Made by a program: the position numbers and the translations under genes | Source of the DNA: Raoultibacter massiliensis | GTDB taxonomy: Bacteria > Actinomycetota > Coriobacteriia > Coriobacteriales > Eggerthellaceae | Assembly: GCF_900199545.1 (NCBI RefSeq) | Contig: NZ_LT962671.1 | Span: forward strand, 1,680,231 to 1,744,230 | Length of the DNA stretch: 64,000 nt | Direction of reading: 5' to 3' | Shown: one piece after another, positions 1-9,126 of the stretch | How the letters are laid out: every line of letters starts with the position of its first letter | Position numbering within the stretch: the stretch's first letter is position 1 | The notes under the pieces: model-generated | The model's input: the letters and a program-made list of their open reading frames with translations, nothing else | Database searches by the model: none | What the model was told of the DNA's origin: nothing

Positions 1-139
1 TTCGCACGACCTGCACGTTTACCATGGATCACAATCGCAAATCGCTGATTATTGCAATTATCATTGCCCAAAGTGGATTTTTCAGCCAGATTGGAATGAA
101 GCCGTGTCGTGCGGTCTCCCGTGCACCAATCGCCCTCAG

Positions 140-307
140 TTCTGCCAATTTATCTCGACAGTCCTGCGGCTGGCGCTTCATTACGTTATTGGTCCGTACA
201 GATGCTCGCGATTGAACTGGGGGCTTGCAAACACCCATTTTGACCGCGCGCGGAAATGGACCTGAAGCGCCTTGGTTTTGCAGGACTGTCGAGATAAATT
301 GGCAGAA
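140..307. repeat. 28-bp perfect inverted repeat in a gene-free stretch
   Basis: Bases 140-167 and 280-307 are exact reverse complements over 28 bp, separated by 112 bp; the flanking bases do not pair. No convincing gene lies in bases 1-452: short frames on both strands run through the arms but have no family signature and no ribosome site. The arrangement suits a small palindromic repeat element or remnant. Function is unknown. Confidence 0.7.
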
Positions 308-452
308 TCGGCTTTTTTTCATGCACAACCGGTCGCGAAGGGAGATGCGCAGCCTCGCTTAGCGCTCAACCTGCCGCGCGGGGCTTGCGCCGCCTTTCGG
401 ACTCGGCCCGTTGGTGGCTCGCAAGCGGTACCGCAATACGCAGCATGCAGCC

Positions 453-974
453 TTACAGCATCGTGCGCGAAGAAGCGCCGTAGATCGCAAGCGACACACC
501 GCGCATGATCACGAACACCGCCATGTAGATGACGAAGCTTGCCGGGAACACGAAGAAGCATACGCCGCAGAGCGCGCCCACGATACCGGAGAAAAGCATC
601 CAACCCCAAAGACCCGAACCCGTTTTCCTGATTTTGAACGATCCGACGATTTCGAATATGCCGAATATGACGAAAAACAGCCCGATGATCCACGGGATAA
701 CCGCCGCAAGCGCAAGCGGATGGATGAGGAACATCAGACCCACGATGATGTCGAGGATGGCGTAAGCAAGCGCCCAACCCGACATGTTCGCAACTTTCCT
801 GAACCGGACATACGAGATGATGTCGAACACGCCCGAAACGAGGAACGCCGCGCCGGCAAAAGCCGCCATCGTGACAAGCGTCAGCCCCGGGGCGAACAAG
901 AAGAATACGCCGCACAGCACGAGCAGCACGCCCGCAACGACCAATCCCCAATCCCGCTTTTTCGTCGTTTCCAT
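453..974 (-). CDS. DUF308 / HdeD-family membrane protein
   Basis: A 173-residue integral membrane protein with about six hydrophobic segments and a short charged N-terminus (METTKKRDW). Tandem hydrophobic pairs, with a glycine-rich GIFEIVGSFKIRKTG segment near residue 105, fit the DUF308/HdeD family. HdeD is linked to acid-stress tolerance in enterobacteria, but most DUF308 members have no known role, so no function is claimed. It stands alone; about 260 bp of non-coding DNA separates it from nnrD. The family assignment is fairly secure, the role is not. Confidence 0.75.
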   Translation of the reverse strand: METTKKRDWGLVVAGVLLVLCGVFFLFAPGLTLVTMAAFAGAAFLVSGVFDIISYVRFRKVANMSGWALAYAILDIIVGLMFLIHPLALAAVIPWIIGLFFVIFGIFEIVGSFKIRKTGSGLWGWMLFSGIVGALCGVCFFVFPASFVIYMAVFVIMRGVSLAIYGASSRTML

Positions 975-1237
975 ATCGAACTCCTTAAGCCTCGTTCGCA
1001 GACGCCCGCCAAGCGGGCGCCTGACCTCTCTTCGATTTCACTGATTGTACTGCCGAGAAGAACCCGTCACGGGCGATCGGAGATTCGTGAAGCAACGGTT
1101 ACGCGAACGCAACCGACGCGAAAACGATAAGACGGGAGATTATCGAACGGCGCCAAGGGCCTTTGCGCACCCGAAAAGCGTCCTTCGCGCCCCATGCGGG
1201 AAAACTGCGCGCGAAGGCGGCGGCCGATCGCGTGCGG

Positions 1238-2119
1238 CTATCTGCCGCCTTCGGAAGAGAGCGACCTGATCGCATGCGGCAGAAAGCGGACGACGTCTTC
1301 GGCGCTCACGCAGATGTCCGTCAGCTCGTCGGCGGCCATCTTCCCGGCACGCGCATGGAGCGTCGATCCCAGCATGCAGGCATCGAGGGGATCAAGCCCT
1401 TGGGCGAGCAGCGAGCCGATCATGCCCGCGAGCACATCGCCGGTGCCGGCTTTCGACAGAGCCGCCGTCCCCTCGTCCATGCAGAAGGCGTCATCCCCGT
1501 CGGAGATCCAGGTATCGGGTCCTTTGAGCACGACGACCATGCCGTATGCAAGCGATAGGGACCGTGCGAGCCGCGACGGATCGTCGCAGGGCAGATCGAA
1601 CGGCTTCGCAAGACGGGCCGCCTCGCCTCCGTGCGGCGTCGCAACGGTCGGCCTGCCTTCCACGAAGCGCCGCTTGCACAGGGCGCGGCCCTCGTCGCTT
1701 GCCAAGGCGCCGAGGGCGCCGCCGTCCACAAGAACCGGGGCGTCGGCATCTTCGAGCGCGCAGAAAAGCAGCCGCGCCGTACGGCCTTCGCCGGAATCGA
1801 ATCCGGATCCCACTGCAACGGCGCAGGGGTGCTTCTCCGTTGCAACCGCAGGCGGGCGATCGAACCATGCTTCGTCGGATGCGACGACAAGCGACGGCCC
1901 GACCGACCGAACGGTTTCGACAGCGCGCTTATCGGTGATCACTTCGGTGTAGCCTGCCCCCATGCGCTGGCTCGCGAGCGCGGAAAGGCATGCGGCGCCC
2001 GGATACGCCGCGCTTCCGGCCATAAGGACCAGTTTGCCGCGCGTATACTTGTTCGCCCCCTCGCTAGGATGCGGAAGAAGCTCGCGCAACCTAGCTTTGC
2101 CGTACGGGTTCATCTGCAT
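1238..2119 (-). CDS. nnrD: ADP-dependent NAD(P)H-hydrate dehydratase
   Basis: A repair enzyme that dehydrates damaged NAD(P)H hydrates using ADP, with a ribokinase-like fold. Seen: the N-terminal GANKYTRGKLVLMAGSAAYPGA segment, a PHGGEAARL motif, VVLKGPDT, and the nucleotide/anion-hole motif GTGDVLAGMIG near the C-terminus. The usual bifunctional partner NnrE (epimerase) domain is absent here. The start is ATG at 2119 or 2113 (MQMNPYGKAR), just inside the end of acpS, giving about 290 residues; the open frame continues upstream but only as the shadow of acpS. It is the last gene of glmS-acpS-nnrD, with an overlap of about 25 bp that suggests translational coupling. Confidence 0.85.
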   Translation of the reverse strand: MQMNPYGKARLRELLPHPSEGANKYTRGKLVLMAGSAAYPGAACLSALASQRMGAGYTEVITDKRAVETVRSVGPSLVVASDEAWFDRPPAVATEKHPCAVAVGSGFDSGEGRTARLLFCALEDADAPVLVDGGALGALASDEGRALCKRRFVEGRPTVATPHGGEAARLAKPFDLPCDDPSRLARSLSLAYGMVVVLKGPDTWISDGDDAFCMDEGTAALSKAGTGDVLAGMIGSLLAQGLDPLDACMLGSTLHARAGKMAADELTDICVSAEDVVRFLPHAIRSLSSEGGR

Positions 2120-2810
2120 TCTCTTTCGGCTTTTGATCCATCTCGTCGAGCAGGGAGCGCGCCTCCTTGAATTGCTTGGCGAGCTCCTCCATCGGGTCGA
2201 CGCGCTTTTCGGCGGCCTTAACCGATTCGGCGGTAATGGCCATCGCGCAGGCAACGGCTTCGGTGTGGGTGTAGGAAAGAGAGAGTGGCAGTTCGACGAC
2301 GCCCAGATCGGCGGCAACCTCTTTTGCGCGCCCGTGGAGCACCACCGAAGGCTTGCCCTTCGCGTTGCGCACCACCTCCACATCGAGCACGCCGATGCCC
2401 TCCGAGAATCCGGTACCGAGGGCTTTCAAGACCGCCTCCTTGGCGGCGAACCGCATGGCGTAGTGGATCTCAGGCACGCCTTTGCCATCGCAATAGACCT
2501 GCTCGTCTTCTGAGAATACCTTTTTCTTGAAGCTCGGCGTACGCGAAAGAATGGCCTTCATGCGCGCGATCTCGACGATGTCGACCCCAAGGCCGACTTC
2601 CTCGAGCGTGCGCATGCGCCGCCCACCGACTTCGGGGGATGCCTCTGCATCTTCGCCGTGTTCGGCGGATGCCGATGCAACGACGCGGCTTTCCGTCGGC
2701 GCCTCTGCACCCGAAGCGGCAGCGTCCTGCAAGGGCGCTGTCGCTATGCCGTCGCGCTCGAGGAGATCTCCCGCCGCAGCGGCAACCGCCTGATCACCGA
2801 TCTCGACCAC
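2091..2810 (-). CDS. acpS: Holo-[acyl-carrier-protein] synthase, with extensions
   Basis: Transfers 4'-phosphopantetheine from CoA to apo-ACP for fatty acid synthesis. The family core is plain: GLGVDIVEI, with the Mg-binding Asp at residue 77, and FAAKEAVLKALGTG, with Glu at 125. The frame is long for AcpS (239 against about 125 residues). It has an Ala/Glu-rich N-terminal extension of 65 residues and a charged C-terminal tail of about 45. A GTG at 2810 follows the glmS stop by 8 bases with a GGGGCG ribosome-site-like run; the alternative ATG at 2615 would remove the extension but has only a weak ribosome site. Gene context (glmS upstream, nnrD downstream) is conserved-looking housekeeping. 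Confidence 0.88.
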   Translation of the reverse strand: MVEIGDQAVAAAAGDLLERDGIATAPLQDAAASGAEAPTESRVVASASAEHGEDAEASPEVGGRRMRTLEEVGLGVDIVEIARMKAILSRTPSFKKKVFSEDEQVYCDGKGVPEIHYAMRFAAKEAVLKALGTGFSEGIGVLDVEVVRNAKGKPSVVLHGRAKEVAADLGVVELPLSLSYTHTEAVACAMAITAESVKAAEKRVDPMEELAKQFKEARSLLDEMDQKPKENADEPVRQS

Positions 2811-2818
2811 GGGCGCCC

Positions 2819-4642
2819 CTATTCGACCGTCACGGATTTAGCGAGGTTGCGAGGCTGATCGACATCGCACCCGCGCGCAACGGCAATGGCGCGGGCGAAC
2901 AGCTGCAAGGGAACGCTTGCGGTAATCGGCGAGAAGCAGTCGCGCACCTTCGGAATGTAGATCACATGCTCGGCATGCTTCTTGATCTCGGTATCGCCCT
3001 CGGTCGCAATGGCGACGACCATGGCACCGCGTGCGCGGCTCTCCTGCAAGTTCGAGATCGTCTTTTCGTACGTGGGGCTCTGCGTAGCCACGGCAACAAC
3101 GGGAAATCCCTCGTCGATAAGCGCGATCGGGCCGTGCTTCATCTCGCCCGCCGGATACGATTCGGCGTGCAGGTAGCTGATTTCCTTGAGCTTCAAAGCC
3201 CCCTCGGCGCAGATGGCCGAACCGAGGCCCCGCCCGATGAACAGCGACGAGCAGGCGTCTTTGCAGGCAAGCGCCGCTTCGTCGATGGCCGTCGTATCGG
3301 AGAGGATCGTCTCGATCTGCTCGGCGGTATCGGCGAGCTCTTTGAACAGAAGCTTGATCTGGCTCGTCGTGAGCTTGCCCTTCGTTTGTGCGAGCAGCAT
3401 CGAGAGCAGGGTCAAACTGACGACCTGGCCGAGGAACGATTTCGTGGAAGCGACCGCGATCTCCTTGTTCGCTTTGGTGTAGATCACGCCGTCGCTTTCG
3501 CGGGCGACAGGACTGCCGACCACGTTGGTTATGCCGAACACTTTCGCGCCGCGCACGCGGGCGTCGCGGATGGCGGCCAGCGTGTCGGCGGTTTCGCCCG
3601 ATTGCGATACGGCAACGACGAGCGTGGTGGGCGTGATGATGGGGTTGCGATACCGAAATTCGCTTGCCACCTCGACCTCGGTGGGGATGCGCGCCCAGCC
3701 TTCGATCAGCTGCTTGGCCACAAGCCCCGCATGGTAGCTCGTTCCGCACGCGATGACGTACACGCGGTCGATGAGGTTGAGCTCCTCATGGCTCAAATCG
3801 AGTTCGTCGATCGTCAGGGTTCCCCCCGTGAGCCTGCCCGCCAACGTGTCGCGCACGACGCGCGGCTGCTCGTGTATCTCCTTCATCATGAAATCGGGAT
3901 ATCCGCCCTTCTCAGCGAGATCGACATCCCAATCTATGCGGGTCACCTCAGGTTCGAAGCGCTCGCCGGGTTCTTTGTAGTACTCGATGGAATCGGGCAT
4001 GAGCTTGGCGAACTGGTTGTCCCCGAGAATGACGACGTCGCGCGTCGCGTCGATGAGCGCGATTATGTCCGAGGCGACGTAGGATCCGTCCTCGCCCTTT
4101 CCGATGACGATCGGCGAATCCTTGCGCGTGGCGATAACGGTGCCCGGCTCATCGGCGCATACCGCCGCAAGGCCGTAGGCTCCGATCACGCGCTGGGTCG
4201 CGCTGTGCACGGCATGGAGCAGATCGCCTTCGTAGGCATCCTCGATCAGATGCGCGAGCACCTCGGTATCGGTGTCGCTCGTGAACACGTGCCCATGGGC
4301 GATAAGCGATTCGCGCAACTCGGCGAAGTTTTCGATGATGCCGTTGTGCACGACCGCGATTCGGCTGTCGCACGACGTGTGGGGATGGGCGTTCTCTTCG
4401 CTCGGACGGCCGTGGGTCGCCCAGCGGGTGTGGCCGATGCCGCACGTTCCGGGCATATCCCTATCGGCGACCTTCTCCGCCAAGCCTTCGACCTTGCCCA
4501 CGCAATGCACGATATCGAGACCGTTTTCGCCCTCGACGGCGATGCCCGCCGAATCGTACCCGCGGTATTCGAGGCGCTTCAATCCCTCGATGAGAATATC
4601 CTTGACGGGCCGAGAACCCGTATAGCCGACAATTCCGCACAT
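2819..4642 (-). CDS. glmS: Glutamine-fructose-6-phosphate aminotransferase (isomerizing)
   Basis: Makes glucosamine-6-phosphate from fructose-6-phosphate and glutamine, the entry to peptidoglycan amino-sugar synthesis; cytoplasmic. The mature start MCGIVGYTGSRP gives the nucleophile Cys-2 of the class II glutamine amidotransferase domain (residues 1-240). Two SIS sugar-isomerase domains follow, with ACGTSYHAG and SQSGETADTL motifs, and the protein ends NLAKSVTVE as is typical. Length (607) is normal. Start chosen at ATG 4642 because AAGGAG lies 8 bases upstream and Cys must be residue 2; the open frame extends further upstream without meaning. First gene of the glmS-acpS-nnrD run. No glmS ribozyme-like leader was seen. 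Confidence 0.96.
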   Translation of the reverse strand: MCGIVGYTGSRPVKDILIEGLKRLEYRGYDSAGIAVEGENGLDIVHCVGKVEGLAEKVADRDMPGTCGIGHTRWATHGRPSEENAHPHTSCDSRIAVVHNGIIENFAELRESLIAHGHVFTSDTDTEVLAHLIEDAYEGDLLHAVHSATQRVIGAYGLAAVCADEPGTVIATRKDSPIVIGKGEDGSYVASDIIALIDATRDVVILGDNQFAKLMPDSIEYYKEPGERFEPEVTRIDWDVDLAEKGGYPDFMMKEIHEQPRVVRDTLAGRLTGGTLTIDELDLSHEELNLIDRVYVIACGTSYHAGLVAKQLIEGWARIPTEVEVASEFRYRNPIITPTTLVVAVSQSGETADTLAAIRDARVRGAKVFGITNVVGSPVARESDGVIYTKANKEIAVASTKSFLGQVVSLTLLSMLLAQTKGKLTTSQIKLLFKELADTAEQIETILSDTTAIDEAALACKDACSSLFIGRGLGSAICAEGALKLKEISYLHAESYPAGEMKHGPIALIDEGFPVVAVATQSPTYEKTISNLQESRARGAMVVAIATEGDTEIKKHAEHVIYIPKVRDCFSPITASVPLQLFARAIAVARGCDVDQPRNLAKSVTVE

Positions 4643-4851
4643 AGAGCCGTACTCCTTCGTCTGCCTTCGCGCAATCGCATGCGCGCACCTGCGACGGGCG
4701 CATGCGCCCGTTTCGATGCCGATCATTGTAACGCAGCGAGACCTCGGGCAGGCACGACTCGCTCAATCAACAAAACCGCGTTGCCGTGCCGTTTTCGATC
4801 GGACGAGCAACCGCCGGCAGCGAGCACACGAGCGGATCGCGCCGAATGCCC

Positions 4852-5484
4852 TCACTGCTCCGTGCCCACGTTCGCATGGCGGACGAAGTCGATGATGTTT
4901 TCGATGAACGCCTCTTTGCTCACTGCGGCCTTCTCGTCGATATAGTACAACGACGTCGTAAGCACCATGCCCACCAGGGCGACCGCTTCGAAATCGACGT
5001 CGATCTCGGGTCTGATGAGACCTTCGGCTTTCGCGCGCGCAAGCTGATCGCGTATGAGCCCGAGCAGCCGCTCTTCGTTTTCGCGCATCGACCCCGACCA
5101 CACGCGGCCCTCGCGCCACAGCTCGGACACGAAGAAACGCCCGAACTCCTTGTTCTCGAATATCTTCACGGCGAACCGCTCGATCATGCCGACGAGCGCC
5201 GAGGGGCCGCTGTCGGCGCACGCGGCGATCTCCACGAACTCATCGGCGAGTTCGCCCATACCGGTGTCGAGGATGCTCTCGGCCATCTCCGCCTTGCTCT
5301 TGAAATGGTAGTAGGCAAGGCCCTTGGAGACGCCCGCCTCTTCTACGATCTCGTCGACCGTCGCCCCCGTGTACCCCTTTCGGCCGATCACCTTCACCGC
5401 AGCATCGAGCAGCAAGGCGCGCGTCGCGCGTGCCTTGCCGCCTTTTTCACCCTGCCGAGAAACCGCTTCACGTACCCGACCCAT
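4852..5484 (-). CDS. TetR-family regulator of the YhgE transporter operon
   Basis: 210 residues. The N-terminal helix-turn-helix (residues 18-65, ATVDEIVEEAGVSKGLAYYHF) is classic TetR; the C-terminal half is a helical ligand/dimer domain. It is the last gene of ABC ATPase-yhgE-tetR, starting 57 bases after yhgE. A 14-bp perfect palindrome of the TetR-operator type lies just downstream of the promoter of that operon (8713-8726), so autoregulation and substrate-induced derepression are likely. The inducer cannot be read from the sequence. Confidence 0.88.
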   Translation of the reverse strand: MGRVREAVSRQGEKGGKARATRALLLDAAVKVIGRKGYTGATVDEIVEEAGVSKGLAYYHFKSKAEMAESILDTGMGELADEFVEIAACADSGPSALVGMIERFAVKIFENKEFGRFFVSELWREGRVWSGSMRENEERLLGLIRDQLARAKAEGLIRPEIDVDFEAVALVGMVLTTSLYYIDEKAAVSKEAFIENIIDFVRHANVGTEQ

Positions 5485-5540
5485 ATCGCCATCCTATCCG
5501 ACGGGTCCTGCGCTGAGCACAGGCCGCACATCCCGCTTCG

Positions 5541-8045
5541 CTACCCGAGCTGAAGCACCGGATGCAGATCGTCCATGCGGACCGTGCGTTTACGATATGC
5601 TACCACGCTTGTGAGCGCGAAGCACGCCGCACCGATCATGAGCAACACGGTGCAGTCGAAAGCCACGATGCCGTAATCGAGGCCCGTCATGATCTGCCTC
5701 ATCCCCTGCACCACGTAGGTCATCGGCATGAACGGATTGATGGCCTGGAAGAAATCGGGCGTGGTTTGGATGGGGAACGTGCCCGCACATGCGGTCAGCT
5801 GCAACATGAGCAGTATGATGGCGACGAACTTGCCCGGGAACCCGAACGCAGCCATAAGGAACTGCATAATGGCCGCAAAGACGATCGCCGTCAGATAGCC
5901 CATCGCGTAGAACGCGGGCACGTTGTCGATCTGAAGCTGCAAACCAAACTGGAGCACCACCATCAAAAGCGTCGCTTGGATGATCGCGAATACGGCCATC
6001 GGCATGAAGTTGGCAAACGCGACCATGACGGGATTGCCGCCCGAAAGGATGAGACGGGAGTTGAGCGGCTTGAACACGAACCCGGCGACGAGCCCCCCGA
6101 CCCACAGGCCGAGCGCCATGAAGTACGGAGCGAAGCCCGTGCCGTAGTTCTTCACAGTCGTGTAGTACTCGTTCACAAGCTCCACCGGATCGGACATGGC
6201 ATCGGCCTTGCCCGAGATGTTCTCGGTTTGTTCGGCCGCGGTTTGCGCCCCCTCGGCAAGCTTGGTCGAGAGCTCGCCCGATCCGTCGACAGCATCGGCA
6301 AGGCCGTCGGTCAGCGTGGCGCTGCCCTCTTCGAGCTGCGATGCGCCCGAGGCGATCTGCACTGATCCGTCTTTGGCCGACTGCGCTCCAGCCGCAATCC
6401 GGGATGCGCCGTCGGCAAGCTCGCCCGCTCCCGATGCGGCCGAAGAAACGCCTTCGTCAACCTGACTCGCGCCCGAAGCAACTTCGGCGGCGCCCGAAGC
6501 GAGCGCAGCCATGTTGGCGCTCACTTCGCTTGCCCCCGCATCGAGCTTGCTTATTCCGCCTGCCAGCGCAGGTGCAGAAGCAGCGAGGGCCGCCGTCCCA
6601 TCGGTGAGAGCCTTGAGTTGGGGGGCGCTGTCCTCGATGCCGTTGCGCGCGGTCGACAGGCCGCCCTTGACTCCCGCAAGCCCCGTTTGCAGCGCGGATC
6701 CGCTACCGGTCTGAGCGGCGATCGACTGGGCCGCGGCAATGGCACCGGGGTTTGAGGGATCGGTGCTCGCAAGCCCTTGCTGCACCCCGGCAACCCCTGC
6801 GGCAAGATCGGAGGACGGTCCCGTTGCGTCCGATATGCCGGTGAGATACCGCTCTGCGGCAGCGAGCTTCTCTTGATCGGAAAGCGAGGTGTCGCCCAGC
6901 ACGGCGAGGGCATCGTTTGCCGACGCGTTAACCGAGCCGACGCCGTCGCTTATCCGAGAAACGCCCGCCGATGCTCCCTGCAATCCCGATGCCAAGCTCG
7001 ACGCACCCGACGACACCTGACCCAAGCCGTCCGCAACGAGGTTCACGCCCCCTATGAGCTCGGAGCTCGATCGGGAATCGTCAGCGCCGATGCTGCCCGC
7101 AAGCGCGCTCATGCTTCCCACGACCTGCTGCACTCCGGCATCGAGCTGCGCTGCCTGCTCGGGCAAATCGGCCGTCTGCCGGGCAAGCTGGCTCGCTCCG
7201 GCCGCCACAACGCCCGTACCCCCCTTCTCGAGCTTCGAAGCGCCCGCCGAAACGGTATCGGCTCCCGACGCGAGCCGATCGGCGCCGGACTGCAGCTGAT
7301 CGGCGCCCGAAACAAGGGATTTCGTACCCTCGTCAAGAGAAAGCGCCCCACCTGCGAGCGTAACGAGGCCGCTCTCGAGCGAAAGCGCGCCGTCTTTGAG
7401 CACAGAGAGGTTGGTCGTGATGGTCTTGCTTCCGTCCTGAGCCGTCTTCAGCCCGTCCTCGAGCGTGCCCGCCCCATCGGCGGCACTCTGGATGTCCTTG
7501 CCCGAATCGGCAACGCGATCGAGCACGGTCGTCCAGTACTCGTTGGCCACGCTGTCGCTCACGCGCTGGCGGACCTCCTTCCACACCGTTTCCCCGATCT
7601 GGGAGGCAAGCATGTTCTCGCTCTGGTTGTATTCGATCTTCAGTTGGGCCTTGCGCGGCGAATCGCCGTCGACCGAGGCGACGCTTTCGGAAAAATCGGC
7701 CGGAATCGTGCACGACATGAAGTACGTGCCGTCTTCAAGACCCCTTTGCGCCTCTTCCGCCGACACGAAGTTCCACTGCAGGCCGTCATCGGTTTTCTTG
7801 AGCTCGTCGACCACGTCGTCGCCGAGCTTGCGGTTCTCGCCCGAGATCACTGCGCCTTCATCCTCGTTCACAACCGCGACGGGCACCGTATTGAGGCGCG
7901 CATACGGGTCCTGAAACGCCGCGAGGTACAGCGCGCCGTACAGAAGCGGCATGATCGCAATCGCCGCAATGACAACCCACATCACCTTCGATGCCGTTAT
8001 GTTCTTCCATTCGAGTCCGGCGAATCGCAAACCCTTGAACGCCAT
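5541..8045 (-). CDS. YhgE/Pip-family membrane protein (ABC-2 type)
   Basis: 834 residues. One membrane segment near the N-terminus (VMWVVIAAIAIMPLLYGALY) leads into a large external part. That part holds long runs of heptad-like repeats with recurring GA.QL..GA / LA.GA units (about residues 200-600), as in YhgE/Pip proteins. About five membrane segments at the C-terminus form the ABC-2 permease-like domain. The family includes the phage infection protein of lactococci and EsaA-like proteins of type VII secretion; its transport role is not settled. Start ATG 8045 chosen for its AAGGTGAG site and because it follows the ATPase stop by one base. Encoded between its probable ATPase and TetR regulator. 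Confidence 0.85.
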   Translation of the reverse strand: MAFKGLRFAGLEWKNITASKVMWVVIAAIAIMPLLYGALYLAAFQDPYARLNTVPVAVVNEDEGAVISGENRKLGDDVVDELKKTDDGLQWNFVSAEEAQRGLEDGTYFMSCTIPADFSESVASVDGDSPRKAQLKIEYNQSENMLASQIGETVWKEVRQRVSDSVANEYWTTVLDRVADSGKDIQSAADGAGTLEDGLKTAQDGSKTITTNLSVLKDGALSLESGLVTLAGGALSLDEGTKSLVSGADQLQSGADRLASGADTVSAGASKLEKGGTGVVAAGASQLARQTADLPEQAAQLDAGVQQVVGSMSALAGSIGADDSRSSSELIGGVNLVADGLGQVSSGASSLASGLQGASAGVSRISDGVGSVNASANDALAVLGDTSLSDQEKLAAAERYLTGISDATGPSSDLAAGVAGVQQGLASTDPSNPGAIAAAQSIAAQTGSGSALQTGLAGVKGGLSTARNGIEDSAPQLKALTDGTAALAASAPALAGGISKLDAGASEVSANMAALASGAAEVASGASQVDEGVSSAASGAGELADGASRIAAGAQSAKDGSVQIASGASQLEEGSATLTDGLADAVDGSGELSTKLAEGAQTAAEQTENISGKADAMSDPVELVNEYYTTVKNYGTGFAPYFMALGLWVGGLVAGFVFKPLNSRLILSGGNPVMVAFANFMPMAVFAIIQATLLMVVLQFGLQLQIDNVPAFYAMGYLTAIVFAAIMQFLMAAFGFPGKFVAIILLMLQLTACAGTFPIQTTPDFFQAINPFMPMTYVVQGMRQIMTGLDYGIVAFDCTVLLMIGAACFALTSVVAYRKRTVRMDDLHPVLQLG

Positions 8046-8046
8046 G

Positions 8047-8694
8047 CTACTCACCTTCCTTCGCCAGGTAGATCCTATCGTCCGCCATTTCGGCAAGGGC
8101 GCGTTCGACCACGCCCACTACGATCGCGACATCGCGTTCGCGCGCCGAGCGGTGCAGCAGCTCCATGAGCCCTTCCGATTGGGACATCGTCAGCTGATCC
8201 TCGATATCGTCGATGACCACGGCATCGGGGTCTCCCGCAAACGCGAGAGCGATGCCAAGCTGCGCCATCTTCTCGGCCGTGAGGTCTTTGATGCGAACGT
8301 CGGCAACGTCGTCGATGCCCCAGGCGCGCATGTAGCCGACAACCTGCTCGCGCTTGGGCTTGCGTCCGAACAGCTCGAATTCGGCTCCCACCGCATACAT
8401 CGCCGTCAGACTCTCCTGAAGCTCGTTGAGACCGGCGAAGACACCGAGCCCCACCCGTCGCCCGACCTTCGCACGCTGCTTCGGAAGATCGAATCCCCCG
8501 ACGACGAGCGTACCGCCCGTCGGCTTCATACGACCGGCCAGCGTGAGCAGCAACGCCGTCTTGCCGCTGCCGTTGCGGCCGCGCACTGCGAAAAGCTCGC
8601 CTTTCGACACCTCGAGATCGACTCCCTTGTACGCATAGCCCGCAAGCGTCTTCAGCTCGAGGCCGCGTGCCGCCATGTACGGTTGCCCTGTCAT
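8047..8694 (-). CDS. ABC transporter ATP-binding protein, atypical motifs
   Basis: 215 residues, the probable energising subunit for the adjacent YhgE protein. Walker A is GRNGSGKT (residues 39-46). The usual LSGGQ signature is replaced by LTAEK (138-142), and the Walker B region reads AVVIDDIED (158-166), with Asp where the catalytic Glu normally sits. Hydrolysis may therefore be slow or the protein may act as a regulatory or partner ATPase; this is inference. The frame ends one base before yhgE. It is first in the operon, preceded by AAGGAG 5-10 bases upstream and by a clear promoter. Confidence 0.82.
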   Translation of the reverse strand: MTGQPYMAARGLELKTLAGYAYKGVDLEVSKGELFAVRGRNGSGKTALLLTLAGRMKPTGGTLVVGGFDLPKQRAKVGRRVGLGVFAGLNELQESLTAMYAVGAEFELFGRKPKREQVVGYMRAWGIDDVADVRIKDLTAEKMAQLGIALAFAGDPDAVVIDDIEDQLTMSQSEGLMELLHRSARERDVAIVVGVVERALAEMADDRIYLAKEGE

Positions 8695-8712
8695 TGCTTA
8701 CTCCTTTTTTTG

Positions 8713-8726
8713 ACTGACTAGTCAGT
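8713..8726. promoter_or_regulatory. Palindromic TetR-type operator
   Basis: ACTGACTAGTCAGT is a perfect 14-bp palindrome between the promoter at 8741-8768 and the ATPase start at 8694. It resembles the TGAC..GTCA operators of several TetR regulators, and the operon ends in a TetR gene. Occupancy would block elongation or initiation. Binding is inferred. Confidence 0.7.
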
Positions 8727-8740
8727 TTATTTTTGTGGGA

Positions 8741-8768
8741 AGTATAGCACCATGGAACGGCGTTGCAA
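8741..8768 (-). promoter_or_regulatory. Promoter of the ABC/YhgE/TetR operon
   Basis: Reading leftwards, TTGCAA (8768-8763), 16 bases, TATACT (8746-8741). This is a good housekeeping-sigma match placed just upstream of the operator palindrome and about 50 bases before the ATPase start. Confidence 0.7.
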
Positions 8769-8830
8769 GCCCCGTTACCCGATCGTCAACCGAACCCCCA
8801 CGAACGCCACAGGCGCACGGTTCAAAAAGA

Positions 8831-9118
8831 ATGGAGAGAGGCGAATCCCCTTTCTCCCCTGCTCAAGTCAAGCGCATCCGAACAATGGCTCTTCTCATGA
8901 TATGGCTTGCCGTCCTAGAACTGACCATGTCCGCGGGCAGCGCGATCCTCTTTCTGCAATCGGGTATAGAAATACAGGTCGTCGGCACAACCGACCTCGG
9001 CGGATCCGTTGTCAAGATTAACGGCGGTGCGATCTTCATGGCAGCGGTCCTTTACTGTCTCTCCGTGTTCTTCGAATACGGATCCCTCCTCCAACAGCTC
9101 ACCGACGAGACGATGTAG
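8831..9118 (+). pseudogene. DUF2975 membrane protein, 5'-truncated
   Basis: The frame MERGESPFSPAQVKRIR... carries two membrane segments (ALLMIWLAVLELTMSAGSAILF and GAIFMAAVLYCLSVFFEYG) and ends LLQQLTDETM. This is the C-terminal half of DUF2975, a family usually of about 150-160 residues with four membrane segments. Only about 95 residues remain, there is no ribosome site at the ATG, and the space upstream is taken by the divergent ABC promoter. The 5' half therefore looks lost. The DUF2975-Xre pairing is common in Firmicutes and Actinobacteria, so the intact neighbour downstream supports the identity. It could still be expressed as a short protein. Confidence 0.6.
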
Positions 9119-9126
9119 GTGACAGC

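Noticed and set aside
29..328. 99-codon frame on the minus strand through the 28-bp inverted repeat
   Set aside because: It runs through both repeat arms, has no ribosome site and no family; the opposite strand is equally open. Better explained by the repeat.
4643..4851. glmS ribozyme upstream of glmS
   Set aside because: The leader is short and shows none of the conserved core; only a normal ribosome site is visible.
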